Below the pieces are notes generated by a model that was not told where the DNA came from, made no database searches, and saw only the letters and a program-made list of their open reading frames with translations. The position numbers and the translations under genes are program-made. From Acidobacterium sp. (lineage in GTDB: Bacteria > Acidobacteriota > Terriglobia > Terriglobales > Acidobacteriaceae): DNA of 64,000 nucleotides. Position 1 is the stretch's first letter, and each line of letters starts with the position of its first letter. Below, in pieces: positions 25,332-34,636 of the stretch. The stretch is taken from contig PMUI01000042.1 in NCBI GenBank assembly GCA_003166955.1, positions 1-64,000 on the forward strand, in the 5' to 3' direction.

Positions 25332-26678
25332 TCAGCATCGGACGATGTTATCCGCCTCGATGTTCCGCGTAGCATTGCGGGTATCGACGACGAGTTTCGC
25401 CTGGGCGACGATGTTCCGGTAGTCGTACTGCGAATGATCCGTAACAATGACGACGCAGTCGAACTCGGGAATCTTCTCCAGAGGAGTGCTGTTCATGTTC
25501 AGCGCGTATTTGCGTCCGTGGCCGACCGTGGGAAAGAACGGGTCGTTGTATTCGACATGCGCGCCGCGCTTCTGCAGCAGCTCGATGATGGTGAGCGACG
25601 GCGACTCGCGCAGGTCGTCGATGTCGCGTTTGTAAGCCAAGCCGAGAACGAGAATGCGCGAGCCGCGCAGCGCTTTTCCCTGTTGGCTCATGGCCTCGAC
25701 AATGTTATCGACGACGAAGTAGGGCATGCCGACGTTGATCTCACCGGCAAGCTCGATGAAGCGGGTGCGGAAGTCGAACTCCTTTGCCTTCCATGAAAGA
25801 TAAAAGGGGTCAATGGGAATACAGTGACCGCCGAGGCCAGGCCCCGGATAGAACGCCTGGAAACCGAAGGGCTTGGTCTTCGCGGCATCGATCACCTCGA
25901 ACAGATCGATGTCCATGCGCATGCAAAGCTGCTTGAGCTCGTTGACCAGCGCAATGTTGACGCAGCGATAAATGTTCTCGAGAAGCTTCGTCATCTCCGC
26001 GACCGCGGGCGAAGATACGGGAACGGTGCGGTTGAAGATGGTTTGGTAGACGGCGGAAGCGAGGTCGCGCGCCGCCGGTCCGCACCCGCCAACCACCTTC
26101 GGAATGTCACGGCGCGCAACGGTATCGTTGCCGGGATCTTCGCGCTCCGGCGAGAACGCAACGTAGAAGCCCGGGCTGGAAGCATCGCGTGCGATGCGAA
26201 GGCCGGCGGAATTTCCCTGCTCCAGCAGCGGAACCACGACTTCTTCCGTCGTTCCAGGATAGGTGGTGCTCTCAAGGACGATCAACTGGCCATCGCGCAA
26301 GTGGGGAGCGATGCTCTTCACCGTGCCGGTGACATAGCTGAGATCCGGCTCGTGGTGTTCATTCAGCGGAGTCGGCACGCAGATGATAACGACATCCATC
26401 GCGGCGAGCTGCGCGTAATCGCCGGTCGCGCCGAATCCGCTCTCGCGAGCGAGCTGAATCTCGGTATGGGGAATGCGGACAATGTACGACGCACCCTGAT
26501 TCAGCGTATCGATCTTGCGCGGATCGATATCGAAGCCGGTAACGCGAAAGCGTGCCTCGCTGAACAGCAGAGCAAGGGGCAGACCCACGTAGCCCATGCC
26601 GATAATGCCGATGCGAGCCTGGCGGGTGTCGATCTTCTGAAGAATCTCAGCGGTTCTGTTAGGCGATGTCACAGGCAT
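25332..26678 (-). CDS. wbpA: UDP-N-acetylglucosamine 6-dehydrogenase (WbpA-type)
   Basis: This NAD-dependent enzyme oxidises the C6 hydroxyl of UDP-GlcNAc to the uronate, the first step toward UDP-GlcNAc(3NAc)A. The 448 residues show the Rossmann motif GIIGMGYVGLPLA near residue 23 and STTYPGT. The catalytic Cys lies in GLGGHCIPIDPF, and the C-terminal domain has AYKRDIDDLRESPS. The overall pattern matches P. aeruginosa WbpA (also VPTPLNEHHEPDLS and EREDPGN) rather than UDP-glucose dehydrogenase. The later pathway steps (WbpB, WbpE, WbpD types) are about 27 kb away at 52.3-55.0 kb in the same polysaccharide region. The closest upstream gene is a PIG-L deacetylase. Related substrates such as UDP-ManNAc cannot be fully excluded. 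Confidence 0.88.
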   Translation of the reverse strand: MPVTSPNRTAEILQKIDTRQARIGIIGMGYVGLPLALLFSEARFRVTGFDIDPRKIDTLNQGASYIVRIPHTEIQLARESGFGATGDYAQLAAMDVVIICVPTPLNEHHEPDLSYVTGTVKSIAPHLRDGQLIVLESTTYPGTTEEVVVPLLEQGNSAGLRIARDASSPGFYVAFSPEREDPGNDTVARRDIPKVVGGCGPAARDLASAVYQTIFNRTVPVSSPAVAEMTKLLENIYRCVNIALVNELKQLCMRMDIDLFEVIDAAKTKPFGFQAFYPGPGLGGHCIPIDPFYLSWKAKEFDFRTRFIELAGEINVGMPYFVVDNIVEAMSQQGKALRGSRILVLGLAYKRDIDDLRESPSLTIIELLQKRGAHVEYNDPFFPTVGHGRKYALNMNSTPLEKIPEFDCVVIVTDHSQYDYRNIVAQAKLVVDTRNATRNIEADNIVRC

Positions 26679-26753
26679 CGCTTCTCAGCATAGCTGCTTG
26701 TGAGAAAGAGGGCCAGGGCCACAGCGGCACAATCCGCCGCAGCGTGCCGGCCC

Positions 26754-27407
26754 TCAGAGCACGACCTTCCGACAATAGAATGCTTCAGCGTAACCGCTGG
26801 GCGAGTTACATTCCATTCCGCGGAGCCGCATGAGCGAATGGAAAGTGGATTCCTGGAACCAGCTGCGATTGCGCTGAGACGCGAAGCCGTCCATCAGATG
26901 GCGGACCTTTGCCTGGCACATTTCTTTGGTCAGGGGTACGAAGACACAAGGACGGCCCATATCGCCGTCGTACTTGGGAATCTCGTACTCCAGTATGAAG
27001 TGATTGCGGAAGGTGTTCCAGGTCAGCTCGGAGAGCAGGCGGTGATCCTGATGCGCGTCCTGACGCTGGTGCGTAAAGATGATGTCCGGATCCACTTTTT
27101 GCTTGAGCTCTTCGAAGGTGGCTTTAACCTCCGAACCGACGAAGGGCATAAAGCCGTCCGGGTATTCTTTGAGCATCAGGCGCTCGAGCCGGTCGGCGCC
27201 CGCGAACGACTCCGCGGCGCGCTGCGCCTCCGCCTTGCGAACGCCCATGGCGTTGAAGACGACCCAGTGAAAGGAACAGTCCGGATATTGATCGATGAGG
27301 CGGAGAATAGTGCCGCCGCAGCCGATTTCGATGTCATCTGAATGGGACCCGAGGCAAAGAACTTTGAGGGGCCCGTCCTTTTTTGCGTCCAGGCTCAGCT
27401 TGATCAT
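26754..27407 (-). CDS. PIG-L family (LmbE-like) deacetylase
   Basis: This is a zinc-dependent N-deacetylase of 217 residues, the usual family size. The metal-binding HSDDxE motif (SHSDDIEIGCGG) is near residue 22, and the conserved HQDHR, which completes the metal site, is near residue 117. Family members deacetylate GlcNAc-type sugars or glycolipids. Here it precedes WbpA on the same strand (75-nt gap) in a polysaccharide region, so removal of an N-acetyl group from a glycan or nucleotide sugar is plausible. It has no signal peptide and is predicted cytoplasmic. The substrate cannot be told from sequence. Confidence 0.85.
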   Translation of the reverse strand: MIKLSLDAKKDGPLKVLCLGSHSDDIEIGCGGTILRLIDQYPDCSFHWVVFNAMGVRKAEAQRAAESFAGADRLERLMLKEYPDGFMPFVGSEVKATFEELKQKVDPDIIFTHQRQDAHQDHRLLSELTWNTFRNHFILEYEIPKYDGDMGRPCVFVPLTKEMCQAKVRHLMDGFASQRNRSWFQESTFHSLMRLRGMECNSPSGYAEAFYCRKVVL

Positions 27408-27703
27408 AAGAAGTCGCAGTCTTTCGGAGTGAAATTGGTTTTTGTGGGGGCAGCTCCGGCGAGCGACCCAATTTTACCTGGGGTTCTGTCGTAACTAGAC
27501 TGTGGTAACTGGCTCGAAAATACTCGCCAAGGTGGCGAATTACTCGCTGATGGTGTCTGAATTACAGCCTTTTGTAGTCAGGAATTTCAGGACGACAAGT
27601 CTTTTCTGATCATAAGTTTAGGATGATCGGAATGGCTCCTGGATGGCGACTGACGTGCTACGTAAAAAGGCAAGACTCCAGTTTCTTCCAAGAGGTTTGC
27701 AGT

Positions 27704-29518
27704 ATGTCCAGAAGGGCCCCCTTTTTTGTGTTCGCGATCGTGGTGTGTCTTGCAGCGCTGCCGGGGCAGCGTCTGATGGCGCAGAGTTACAGTCTTCCCA
27801 ACGACAATACCAGTTGTCCGGGAAATTGCCGTGTGGTTCCGTGGCAGGCCGGATCCGATTTGTGGAACGGCGGCACGCTGCCCAATTATCCGTCGGTCAA
27901 CTGCACGGGGCTGGCCGGCAATGGCACCACCAACGACGGACCTGCGCTCCAGGCCTGCATCAACAGCGCGGCGGCCAACACTGCGGTTTACGTTCCGGCC
28001 GGCACGTATCTGATCAACAGCACCGTGCAATTGAAGAGCAACGTGGTTCTCCGAGGCGCCGGCCCCTCCAGTACCCTGTTCAATTTCGGTTCCAACGGAC
28101 AGTTCACAACGCAGGGCTTCTCGTATCAGTCGAACATGACGCCCGGCGTCACGTACGGTTCCAACACCCCCGGCTATAAGCTGAGCGGCGCGCCCAAGAA
28201 GGGTGACACCACCGTCACCATCGCCAGCGGCTCGGTGCAGCCCGGCGCCTGGATTTCCGTCTTCGCCGACGACGACCCCAGCCTGGTGAACACTACCGGC
28301 TCGGATGGTTTCTGCGAGTGGTGCGGCGACAACACCGGTTATCGCGTGATGCAGCAGATCGTGCAGGTCACCGCGGTTACCGGTTCAACACTGACTCTGT
28401 CGCGGCCCCTCTACTACACTCTGTACACCAATCCCGAGTACCGCATCTACACCTTCCCCACGCAGAAGGCCGGCTTCGAGAACTTCAAGGCGTCAGCCGG
28501 CAACGCAGATATCGGCTCCAACCAGATCCTCTTTCTGCAGGGCTGTTTGTACTGCTGGGTCAAGGGCGTGGAAACCTACATGACGGGCAGCAGCAGCGGC
28601 TCGGCGCACGTCGAAATGGACTTCTGTTACGGCAATGAGATCCGCGACTCTTACTTCCACGACGGCCGCTCTTCGGCCTCCGGTGCCAACTACGGCGTGT
28701 TCGTCAACTTCGTCAACAGCGATCTCAAGATCGAGAACAACATCATGCGCCACAACCGCCACGGCTTCGTCTTTCAGGGCGGCGGCTCCGGTGTCGTGTT
28801 TCTCTATAACTACATCGACGACTTATACAGCGACGATTTGACTTACCTCGGATCGGCGCGCACCTCGCACGGCGCCCATCCTTACATGGACCTGCTGGAA
28901 GGCAACGTGGCTTCCCACATTACGGCCGACGACTACTGGGGCAGTTCCTCGCACTTCGTCTTCTACCGCAACTGGCTGTGGGCCGATGAAACCGGCACCG
29001 GCGTGCCCAGCTTCCCTCCGGGAGAGGGTTACGACGCGGTTGATCTCTACACCATGCAGGTCTACTACTCGTTCGTCGGCAATGTGCTCGGTCATGCCGG
29101 AATGCAGGCGAACTTTGCGTCTGCGACTCTCAGTGGATTCGACTCGTACGCCGAATCCACCGATCCCATCATCTACAGCATGGCCGGGAGTGCGGGCAGC
29201 ATCGCCAGTGCCAGCACTACTTCACTGCTGCACGGCAACTGGGATTACAAGAGCAACGGGGTGGCTTACTGGAACGGCGGCACCAACCACACCCTGTCGG
29301 CTTCTCTCTACTATCCAAGCGAGCCAGGCTTCCTGCACGGCTATGCGTGGCCGCTGGAAGGACCCGAGGGTGGCCCGACGATCAACCCCAACCCCGCGGA
29401 GAACTGCTATCTCAGCGGACCGGCCAAGGGCGGATCGTTTAACCCCGCCACCTGCTATGCCTCCGGTCCTACTCCGGCGGCTCCCACCACCCTCTCCGGT
29501 ACCATCGCCATCCAGTAA
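27704..29518 (+). CDS. Secreted pectate-lyase-like parallel beta-helix protein (copy 1)
   Basis: A 604-residue exported protein. The ATG at 27704 has AAGAGG 8 nt upstream and starts a signal peptide (FFVFAIVVCLAALPG, cleavage after MAQ). A pectate_lyase_3/GH28-like entry follows (GTTNDGPALQACINSAAANTAVYVPAGTYLI). The body is a right-handed beta-helix with many N- and G-rich turns (ENNIMRHNRHGFVFQGGGSG, LYNYIDD) and Cys pairs. Such folds bind or cleave uronic-acid-rich polysaccharides, and the locus makes uronic sugars, so trimming or releasing the exopolysaccharide is a reasonable inference. Catalytic residues cannot be assigned. A close paralogue lies at 39567-41420; the two flank the CDP-sugar block in the same orientation. 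Confidence 0.82.
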   Translation: MSRRAPFFVFAIVVCLAALPGQRLMAQSYSLPNDNTSCPGNCRVVPWQAGSDLWNGGTLPNYPSVNCTGLAGNGTTNDGPALQACINSAAANTAVYVPAGTYLINSTVQLKSNVVLRGAGPSSTLFNFGSNGQFTTQGFSYQSNMTPGVTYGSNTPGYKLSGAPKKGDTTVTIASGSVQPGAWISVFADDDPSLVNTTGSDGFCEWCGDNTGYRVMQQIVQVTAVTGSTLTLSRPLYYTLYTNPEYRIYTFPTQKAGFENFKASAGNADIGSNQILFLQGCLYCWVKGVETYMTGSSSGSAHVEMDFCYGNEIRDSYFHDGRSSASGANYGVFVNFVNSDLKIENNIMRHNRHGFVFQGGGSGVVFLYNYIDDLYSDDLTYLGSARTSHGAHPYMDLLEGNVASHITADDYWGSSSHFVFYRNWLWADETGTGVPSFPPGEGYDAVDLYTMQVYYSFVGNVLGHAGMQANFASATLSGFDSYAESTDPIIYSMAGSAGSIASASTTSLLHGNWDYKSNGVAYWNGGTNHTLSASLYYPSEPGFLHGYAWPLEGPEGGPTINPNPAENCYLSGPAKGGSFNPATCYASGPTPAAPTTLSGTIAIQ

Positions 29519-29540
29519 TCGGCCCGCCTTCGCACCAGCC

Positions 29541-29577
29541 GCCCGGAGCGCAGTCTTCACTGCGCTTCGGGCTTTTT
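29541..29577 (+). terminator. Rho-independent terminator after beta-helix protein copy 1
   Basis: GCCCGGAGCGCAG pairs with CTGCGCTTCGGGC (13 bp, one G-T wobble) around a TCTTCA loop. Five T residues follow at 29573-29577. It begins 22 nt after the stop codon. Confidence 0.9.
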
Positions 29578-29601
29578 GCTGGGCAATTGTAACTGCGACG
29601 A

Positions 29602-30261
29602 TTACGAAAACGGATGGCGAACCCAATCGAGCAGCAGCTTTTCGGATTCGACGATGCCGGTCCGTATTCCCGCGCGCGTCGTCCACCAGCTATCGGGATT
29701 GAAGCTTGACCAGGGCGAACTCACGACCGTGGTCCTGATGCCCGAGGCGCGATCGGAGCGGCGGAGGATGCGGCTGAGCCGGCGCGAGTGATCCGCGGAT
29801 GCGACCAGGACGACGGTGCGATATCCATGTTGCGCGCACCAGGCGGGCAGGATTTCGCCTTCTTCCTCGCTGCCGGATGTTCGTCGTGGAACCTGTTCGA
29901 CGTTCTGAATTCCTAACAGGTGAAGCTGGTTGGTGGAGGTGACTGCCCGATCGTCGTACGGGAGACCGCGGCGTATGAATTCGAGATCGGCCGGCGTGGG
30001 AGGATCGTCGAATACGGCAACGCGGTTGGAGACGCCGGCGTGCACCAGGTCCGCGGCCTTAAGAGTGCCGCCGCTTTGCGCGTCGATGGCTACGACGATG
30101 ATGTCAGCGGACTTCAGCGAAGATGGGCTGACGACCAGCAGACGCCCTGCCGATCGCAGGATGGTGTTTCTGCTGCCGGGTACAGAGACTACGAGAACAA
30201 TAACGAACAGAGCAGCAACGATGAGCCAGTGCCGGCGCCTGATTGGCATCCTCCAGGTCAC
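29602..30261 (-). CDS. YdcF/SanA-like (DUF218) membrane-anchored protein
   Basis: This 219-residue protein has one N-terminal TM helix (WLIVAALFVIVLVVSV) and an external alpha/beta domain resembling the DUF218/YdcF family. It contains SADIIVVAID, an acidic SEEEGEILPAWC segment and TVVLVASADHSRR, in the positions of the family's conserved Gly, Glu and Ser/His motifs. Relatives are linked to envelope polysaccharide metabolism, but their reaction is poorly known. It is the last gene of the CDP-sugar block, starting 5 nt after the preceding glycosyltransferase stop. A GTG at 30261 or an ATG at 30249 could be the start; neither has a strong ribosome site. The family call is moderate. Confidence 0.6.
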   Translation of the reverse strand: MTWRMPIRRRHWLIVAALFVIVLVVSVPGSRNTILRSAGRLLVVSPSSLKSADIIVVAIDAQSGGTLKAADLVHAGVSNRVAVFDDPPTPADLEFIRRGLPYDDRAVTSTNQLHLLGIQNVEQVPRRTSGSEEEGEILPAWCAQHGYRTVVLVASADHSRRLSRILRRSDRASGIRTTVVSSPWSSFNPDSWWTTRAGIRTGIVESEKLLLDWVRHPFS

Positions 30262-30266
30262 TGCGG

Positions 30267-31421
30267 TTACTGCACACCGGACATTTCGTGCTGGACAAAA
30301 TCCTGTTCGACAGCAGCGGCCAACTCCCTGAGAGCCCGCTTCCTCGCCTGCAGTTTAGGCAGAGGCTGCATGCCGACCATCTCGAGGATGGACTCCCAGC
30401 GATAGGCCCAGTCGTGATGCAGCAGGGACTGAGTTATGTTCTTGCGCCGGACTTTCATCTGGCGTTCGGGATCCTTGTCCAGTTCGCGAATCACCGAGAC
30501 GATCTCGTCGGATGTGAATGGAACTTCGATGACCGCGTCGGGCCAGTTGAAAATCTTCTCGAATTCCGGATTGTTCGAGGGGCGCATTCCCAGCATGATG
30601 CACCCCGGCGCCGCAGACTCGACGTAGCGGTTGCCGAATTCACTTAGGCCGCCGGTTTCTTCCGGTTTGTCGAACTTACCCGGACTGACGATAAAATAGC
30701 GGCTGCGCTTTGCCATGTTAGCCATTAGAATCCGATGCTCTTCGAGGTTGTAGGCGCGCAGGCTGTCGATGGTGTCGTAGACGTAGAACTTGCCGTCGTC
30801 CTCGGCCATTTTCAGAAGAGCCTGGTGGGTTGCCGGGGCTCTGCGGCCGATACTCAGAACGTCGATGCTCCGTGCCGGCGGGTTGGGGTAAGGGCAAAAT
30901 CGCAGCGTATCGATGCCGGCAGGAAGAAACGAACTCTGTCCTTTGAGATAGGCCTTGAAAGGCTCATTGGCGACAAACATGAAGACGACATAATCGAATT
31001 GCGCGAGGACCTCGAGACAGCTCTTATAGACGGGAATGTCTTTGATGTAGAACTCCATGATCCAGCAAACGGATTTCTTGCAGCGATCACGCAGTCCTTT
31101 GAGGGCCTTCAGGTGCAACAGTTCCGATACGCGCTCGCATACCGTGAAGAACATGTCGTAGTCGCGATCGATGGAGATCGACGGAATGCCGGGGTTGAGT
31201 GGCAGGGCGGCGAATTCTCCAACACGCGCGGCGACTCGCCGGCCATGCGGATACCATTTCGAGGGCTTGGGCGCCAGCACGTCCACGTCATCGATATCCT
31301 GCAGGAGTTTTTCAAACTCCTGGAAGGAGCACCGCCAGACGAGAGGGTCGAAAATGTTCCGGTTGGAGAACAACAGGATGCGCGGGTTTCCCTGCTGTTC
31401 CTGCGAAGAATCGACGGGCAT
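30267..31421 (-). CDS. Glycosyltransferase, GT4-like (GT-B fold)
   Basis: This is a 384-residue predicted sugar transferase. The N-terminal half has the Rossmann-like start RILLFSNRNIFDP. The C-terminal half carries IDVLSIGRR, a GNRYVESAAPGCIMLG segment and a final helix of the GT-B type (glycosyltransferase 1-like domain PF13524/13692). No TM segments are seen, so it likely acts at the inner face of the membrane on the lipid-linked repeat unit. I chose the ATG at 31421 because GAGG lies 6 nt upstream; a TTG one codon earlier is also possible. It follows the CDP-glucose dehydratase gene closely (27 nt), suggesting it may transfer the CDP-derived deoxysugar. Donor and acceptor are unknown. Confidence 0.7.
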   Translation of the reverse strand: MPVDSSQEQQGNPRILLFSNRNIFDPLVWRCSFQEFEKLLQDIDDVDVLAPKPSKWYPHGRRVAARVGEFAALPLNPGIPSISIDRDYDMFFTVCERVSELLHLKALKGLRDRCKKSVCWIMEFYIKDIPVYKSCLEVLAQFDYVVFMFVANEPFKAYLKGQSSFLPAGIDTLRFCPYPNPPARSIDVLSIGRRAPATHQALLKMAEDDGKFYVYDTIDSLRAYNLEEHRILMANMAKRSRYFIVSPGKFDKPEETGGLSEFGNRYVESAAPGCIMLGMRPSNNPEFEKIFNWPDAVIEVPFTSDEIVSVIRELDKDPERQMKVRRKNITQSLLHHDWAYRWESILEMVGMQPLPKLQARKRALRELAAAVEQDFVQHEMSGVQ

Positions 31422-31448
31422 CAATGACCTCGAAAATCTCTGGATATT

Positions 31449-32579
31449 CTACTTGTGTGCAGGGAGCCAGGCTTCGGCGGGACTCATCGATTCTTCCGCG
31501 GGCGAGGACAGCGCTTCATATTGCTGAATCTGGCCTCGTGTCAGCTGGCCGAGGTCGCCGCGGTCCAGGAACGAGCGATACCACAGCGCAATCCACTCCA
31601 GCGCCGGCTCCAGCGGCAGCACAGGACGCCACTTCAAATAGACCTTCGCCCTGGAGGCGTCGAGCTTGAGGAGGTGCGCCTCATGGGGATGCGCTGCTTC
31701 ATCCAGCGTCCACCGCGCGCCCGGACCCCAGGACTTCACGAGCCTGTCGGCAATCCACGACACCGGCTTTGCGTCGTCTTCCGCGGGGCCAAAATTCCAG
31801 CCCGATGCGAAGGTTTTTGGATCGCGGGTCAGAGCCTCCGCCAGCATCAGGTATCCGCGCAGGGGTTCGAGCACGAACTCCCAGGGCCGCGTCGCCAGCG
31901 GATTCCGGATGAGGCAGGGCTGATCGGCGAGGAAAGCTCGCATGAGATCGGGGATGAGCTGGTTGGCAGTCCAGTCGCCGCCACCGATCACATTGCCGGC
32001 ACGGGCGCTCGCGATTGCCACGCCGTGACGGTCGTAGGTTTCCGGAGCGAAATACGAATCGCGAAACGCGCTGGTGACGAGTTCTGCGCAGCCTTTGGAA
32101 TTGGAATAGGGATCATGACCGCCCATGCGGTCATTCTCGCGATAGGCCCAGACCCATTCGTTGTTCTCGTAGCACTTGTCGCTGGTGACGTTCACGACGG
32201 CGCAGGGATGTTCGAGTTGGCGCAGAGCCTCAAACAGATGGACTGTACCCATCACATTGGTGGAGTAGGTCTCGATGGGGTCCACATAGCCACGACTCAC
32301 TACGGTTTGCGCGGCCATATGGATGATCACCGCAGGCCGGCATTCGGCGATCGCTCCTTTGAGCCGGTCGAAGTCGCGGAGGTCCGCCATGATGGAGCGA
32401 AGGGAATTTGTAACTCCGGCCTGCTCGTAGAGATTGGGCTGCGTGGGCGGCGGGAGCGCATATCCGGTGACATCGGCTCCCAGAGCTTCGAGCCACAAAG
32501 ACAGCCAGCTGCCTTTGAAGCCGGTGTGCCCGGTGAGAAACACCCGGCGACCTTTCCAGAATTTGCGATCAGGCATCAT
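31449..32579 (-). CDS. rfbG: CDP-glucose 4,6-dehydratase
   Basis: Converts CDP-glucose to CDP-4-keto-6-deoxyglucose using bound NAD. The extended short-chain dehydrogenase fold begins with FLTGHTGFKGSWLSLWL, the characteristic RfbG variant of the GxxGxxG loop. It continues with AAQTVVSRGYVDPIETY, NVTSDKCYEN and the catalytic YSNSK. The length of 376 residues is normal (about 360). It acts with the glucose-1-phosphate cytidylyltransferase at 38344-39168 in the same block. No RfbH-type 3-dehydrase is present nearby, so the product is likely a CDP-6-deoxyhexose rather than a 3,6-dideoxyhexose. The identification is secure. Confidence 0.92.
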   Translation of the reverse strand: MMPDRKFWKGRRVFLTGHTGFKGSWLSLWLEALGADVTGYALPPPTQPNLYEQAGVTNSLRSIMADLRDFDRLKGAIAECRPAVIIHMAAQTVVSRGYVDPIETYSTNVMGTVHLFEALRQLEHPCAVVNVTSDKCYENNEWVWAYRENDRMGGHDPYSNSKGCAELVTSAFRDSYFAPETYDRHGVAIASARAGNVIGGGDWTANQLIPDLMRAFLADQPCLIRNPLATRPWEFVLEPLRGYLMLAEALTRDPKTFASGWNFGPAEDDAKPVSWIADRLVKSWGPGARWTLDEAAHPHEAHLLKLDASRAKVYLKWRPVLPLEPALEWIALWYRSFLDRGDLGQLTRGQIQQYEALSSPAEESMSPAEAWLPAHK

Positions 32580-32678
32580 GAGACAGATCCAGGGCGAACA
32601 ATGACGAGAGAAGTTGGCGGAGATCGACGCGTTGCGCGCCGGTTTGCTATCCCGCGATCCGATTCGTATCCAACACTG

Positions 32679-33977
32679 TTACTTAACGGCCAATGACTGC
32701 GCGACCGGCCAGAGATCCATTTGCTCGCTCCAGAGCTTGTCCGCCATACCGCGCGAAGGCTGTTCGACGTCGGCGAAGCCGATAACGCCGTCCTTCTTCA
32801 TATCGCGATGCAGCACGCAGTTTTCCGAAAAGCTGAATGGCAACGCATCGATGGCGCGAGCGGTCGGGGCATTGTCGGTGAGTCCATAACAGGTGAATCC
32901 GCCAACACCGTCGAGACGCTCGCCGGCTTTAAGGTCGCGCTTGGCCATGGTCAGGACTTCACAGACCGGACCTGCGATGGAGGCAACCGTTGGATCGTTG
33001 TAGAGGACGGCGCGGCCGATGGTCGACGCAATCTGAATGTGCGGCAGATGATAGGGCGTGTAGAAGACGTAGAAGGGACCGTCGCCCATCTTCACATAGC
33101 CGAGTTGCGCCTGCTTGAGCGGGTTGTCTTCGTAGACGATGACAAATCCGCCGGTGTAGGGCGCGGCGCCGAGAGCGTAGTCCACAAGGCCGGTGTCCAG
33201 CATCTGATCGGCCGGCAGCAGCTTCGACATTTCCTTCACGTGCTCACAAGGAGGCCCGTACATGCCGCGGCGGCCAGCCTGAAATCCGGTCGCGTTGGCA
33301 AGGACCGTCGTCTCCATCGAGAGCTTGGTCGCGTCGGCAAAGGAGGTGACTTTCTTTGGATCGAGGTTGTACTGCTCGGCAAACTTGCGCTGCGTCTCCG
33401 GAGTCCGGTAGTGATCCACCATACCCTTGAGGTTGCCGGCGGCCACGGTGCGCAGTCCAGTCGAGCGCAGATAGCGAAGCAGCGTCATCGCTACGCCTGG
33501 CTCTTCGCCATCGGTATGGGTCAGCACCACACCGGCGCGATCGGCACGGGCTTTGAGGACTGGGCCGAGAACGGAGTCCAGTTCCGCATTGACCAGGATC
33601 ACGTGCTTGCCGTGATCGATGGCGGAGACGACCACGCTTGCGGCGTAGTCGATGGTGCCGGTGCCCTCGATGACGATGTCGATGGCATCGCAGTCGGCGA
33701 CGACAGATGCGTCGTCGGTGAAGATCGGGATGCCGTGCTCAATGGCCGTCGCTGCATCGCGCGCCGAGCTGACGCGCCGCCATTCGGTGATGCCGGCTTC
33801 GCGAAACGCGCGCTCGGCGTGCTCCGGGGTGCGATTGACGATCGCGGCGAGTCGGATGCCGGGCGGCGGCGTTGCCATTTGCAGCGAGATGGAGCGGCCG
33901 GCCCCACCCGCGCCAATCATCGCGACCCGGATCGGCTTGCCTGATTTTTCGCGTTCCAGCAGAGCGGTATCGATCAT
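32679..33977 (-). CDS. Homoserine-dehydrogenase-like NAD(P) oxidoreductase with SAF domain
   Basis: A 432-residue protein of the COG4091 type. The Rossmann start VAMIGAGGAGRSISLQM is followed by an oxidoreductase core (VIEGTGTIDYAASVV, HTDGEEPGVAM, AGNLKGMVDHYRTPE). The C-terminal domain has SAF-like features (AKRDLKAGERLDGVGGF). The family is annotated as predicted homoserine dehydrogenase, but it recurs in my memory in CDP-sugar and polysaccharide clusters. Its position between the dehydratase and the epimerase-like gene, overlapping the latter by 4 nt, argues for a step on a nucleotide sugar or a sugar precursor. The exact reaction is unknown. Confidence 0.7.
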   Translation of the reverse strand: MIDTALLEREKSGKPIRVAMIGAGGAGRSISLQMATPPPGIRLAAIVNRTPEHAERAFREAGITEWRRVSSARDAATAIEHGIPIFTDDASVVADCDAIDIVIEGTGTIDYAASVVVSAIDHGKHVILVNAELDSVLGPVLKARADRAGVVLTHTDGEEPGVAMTLLRYLRSTGLRTVAAGNLKGMVDHYRTPETQRKFAEQYNLDPKKVTSFADATKLSMETTVLANATGFQAGRRGMYGPPCEHVKEMSKLLPADQMLDTGLVDYALGAAPYTGGFVIVYEDNPLKQAQLGYVKMGDGPFYVFYTPYHLPHIQIASTIGRAVLYNDPTVASIAGPVCEVLTMAKRDLKAGERLDGVGGFTCYGLTDNAPTARAIDALPFSFSENCVLHRDMKKDGVIGFADVEQPSRGMADKLWSEQMDLWPVAQSLAVK

Positions 33978-34570
33978 AGTGAGAGCCCCTCGCTGACCAG
34001 CGGCCAGTTGCGGTCAAGGTCGGAGAGTGCGATGGGCGGCATAGGCCATTCGATCTTAAAGGCGGGATCGTCGAAGCGGGCGCCGCGCGCGTAAGCCGGA
34101 GCGTAGTACTGCGACGTCATGTAGAAGACGTTGGTGTCGTCCTCAAGGGTCTGATACCCGTGCCCGCAACGCTCAGGGATGTAGAGCATGCGCTGATTCT
34201 CTGCGCTGAGAATCGTACCGCACCACTTGAGATACGTCGGCGACTCACTCCGGAGATCGAGGATCACGTCAAAGATCGATCCCTTCATGCAGTGGATGAG
34301 CTTGGCCTCGAGCGCGGGCGCAACCTGCAGATGCATGCCGCGCAGCGTCCCCTTATGCAGGTTGTTCGCAATGCTGGCCTGAAGCGGAACAAAGTCAATT
34401 CCCTGCTCCGCAAATTCGCGCAGGCACCATTTGCGGGCGAAGTATCCGCGATAATCCTCCCGGCGGATTGGATCCACGATCATCGCGCCAGCGACCGCGG
34501 CGGGAGTAAAAGTGAGACAGGCTCCCTGATTGCCGGCCGGCACGATCCTTTCTTCAGTCTTCAGTTGCAC
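33974..34570 (-). CDS. dTDP-4-dehydrorhamnose 3,5-epimerase-like sugar epimerase
   Basis: A cupin-fold RmlC-type protein of 198 residues. Conserved features are DYRGYFARKW, RGMHLQ with the catalytic His, the IFDVILDLR strand and YIPERCGHGYQTLED. Because the block makes CDP-4-keto-6-deoxyglucose and no dTDP-glucose genes are seen, it probably epimerises that CDP-sugar at C3 and/or C5. The start is a GTG at 34570 with AAGAGG 7 nt upstream. The stop overlaps the next gene start by ATGA, indicating translational coupling. Family assignment is solid; substrate is inferred. Confidence 0.82.
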   Translation of the reverse strand: MQLKTEERIVPAGNQGACLTFTPAAVAGAMIVDPIRREDYRGYFARKWCLREFAEQGIDFVPLQASIANNLHKGTLRGMHLQVAPALEAKLIHCMKGSIFDVILDLRSESPTYLKWCGTILSAENQRMLYIPERCGHGYQTLEDDTNVFYMTSQYYAPAYARGARFDDPAFKIEWPMPPIALSDLDRNWPLVSEGLSL

Positions 34571-34636
34571 GAAATGACCTCTTATGGTTTGTCAACAGCC
34601 TGAACGATAAGTGCAATGAGCGCGCGTTCTGCGAGT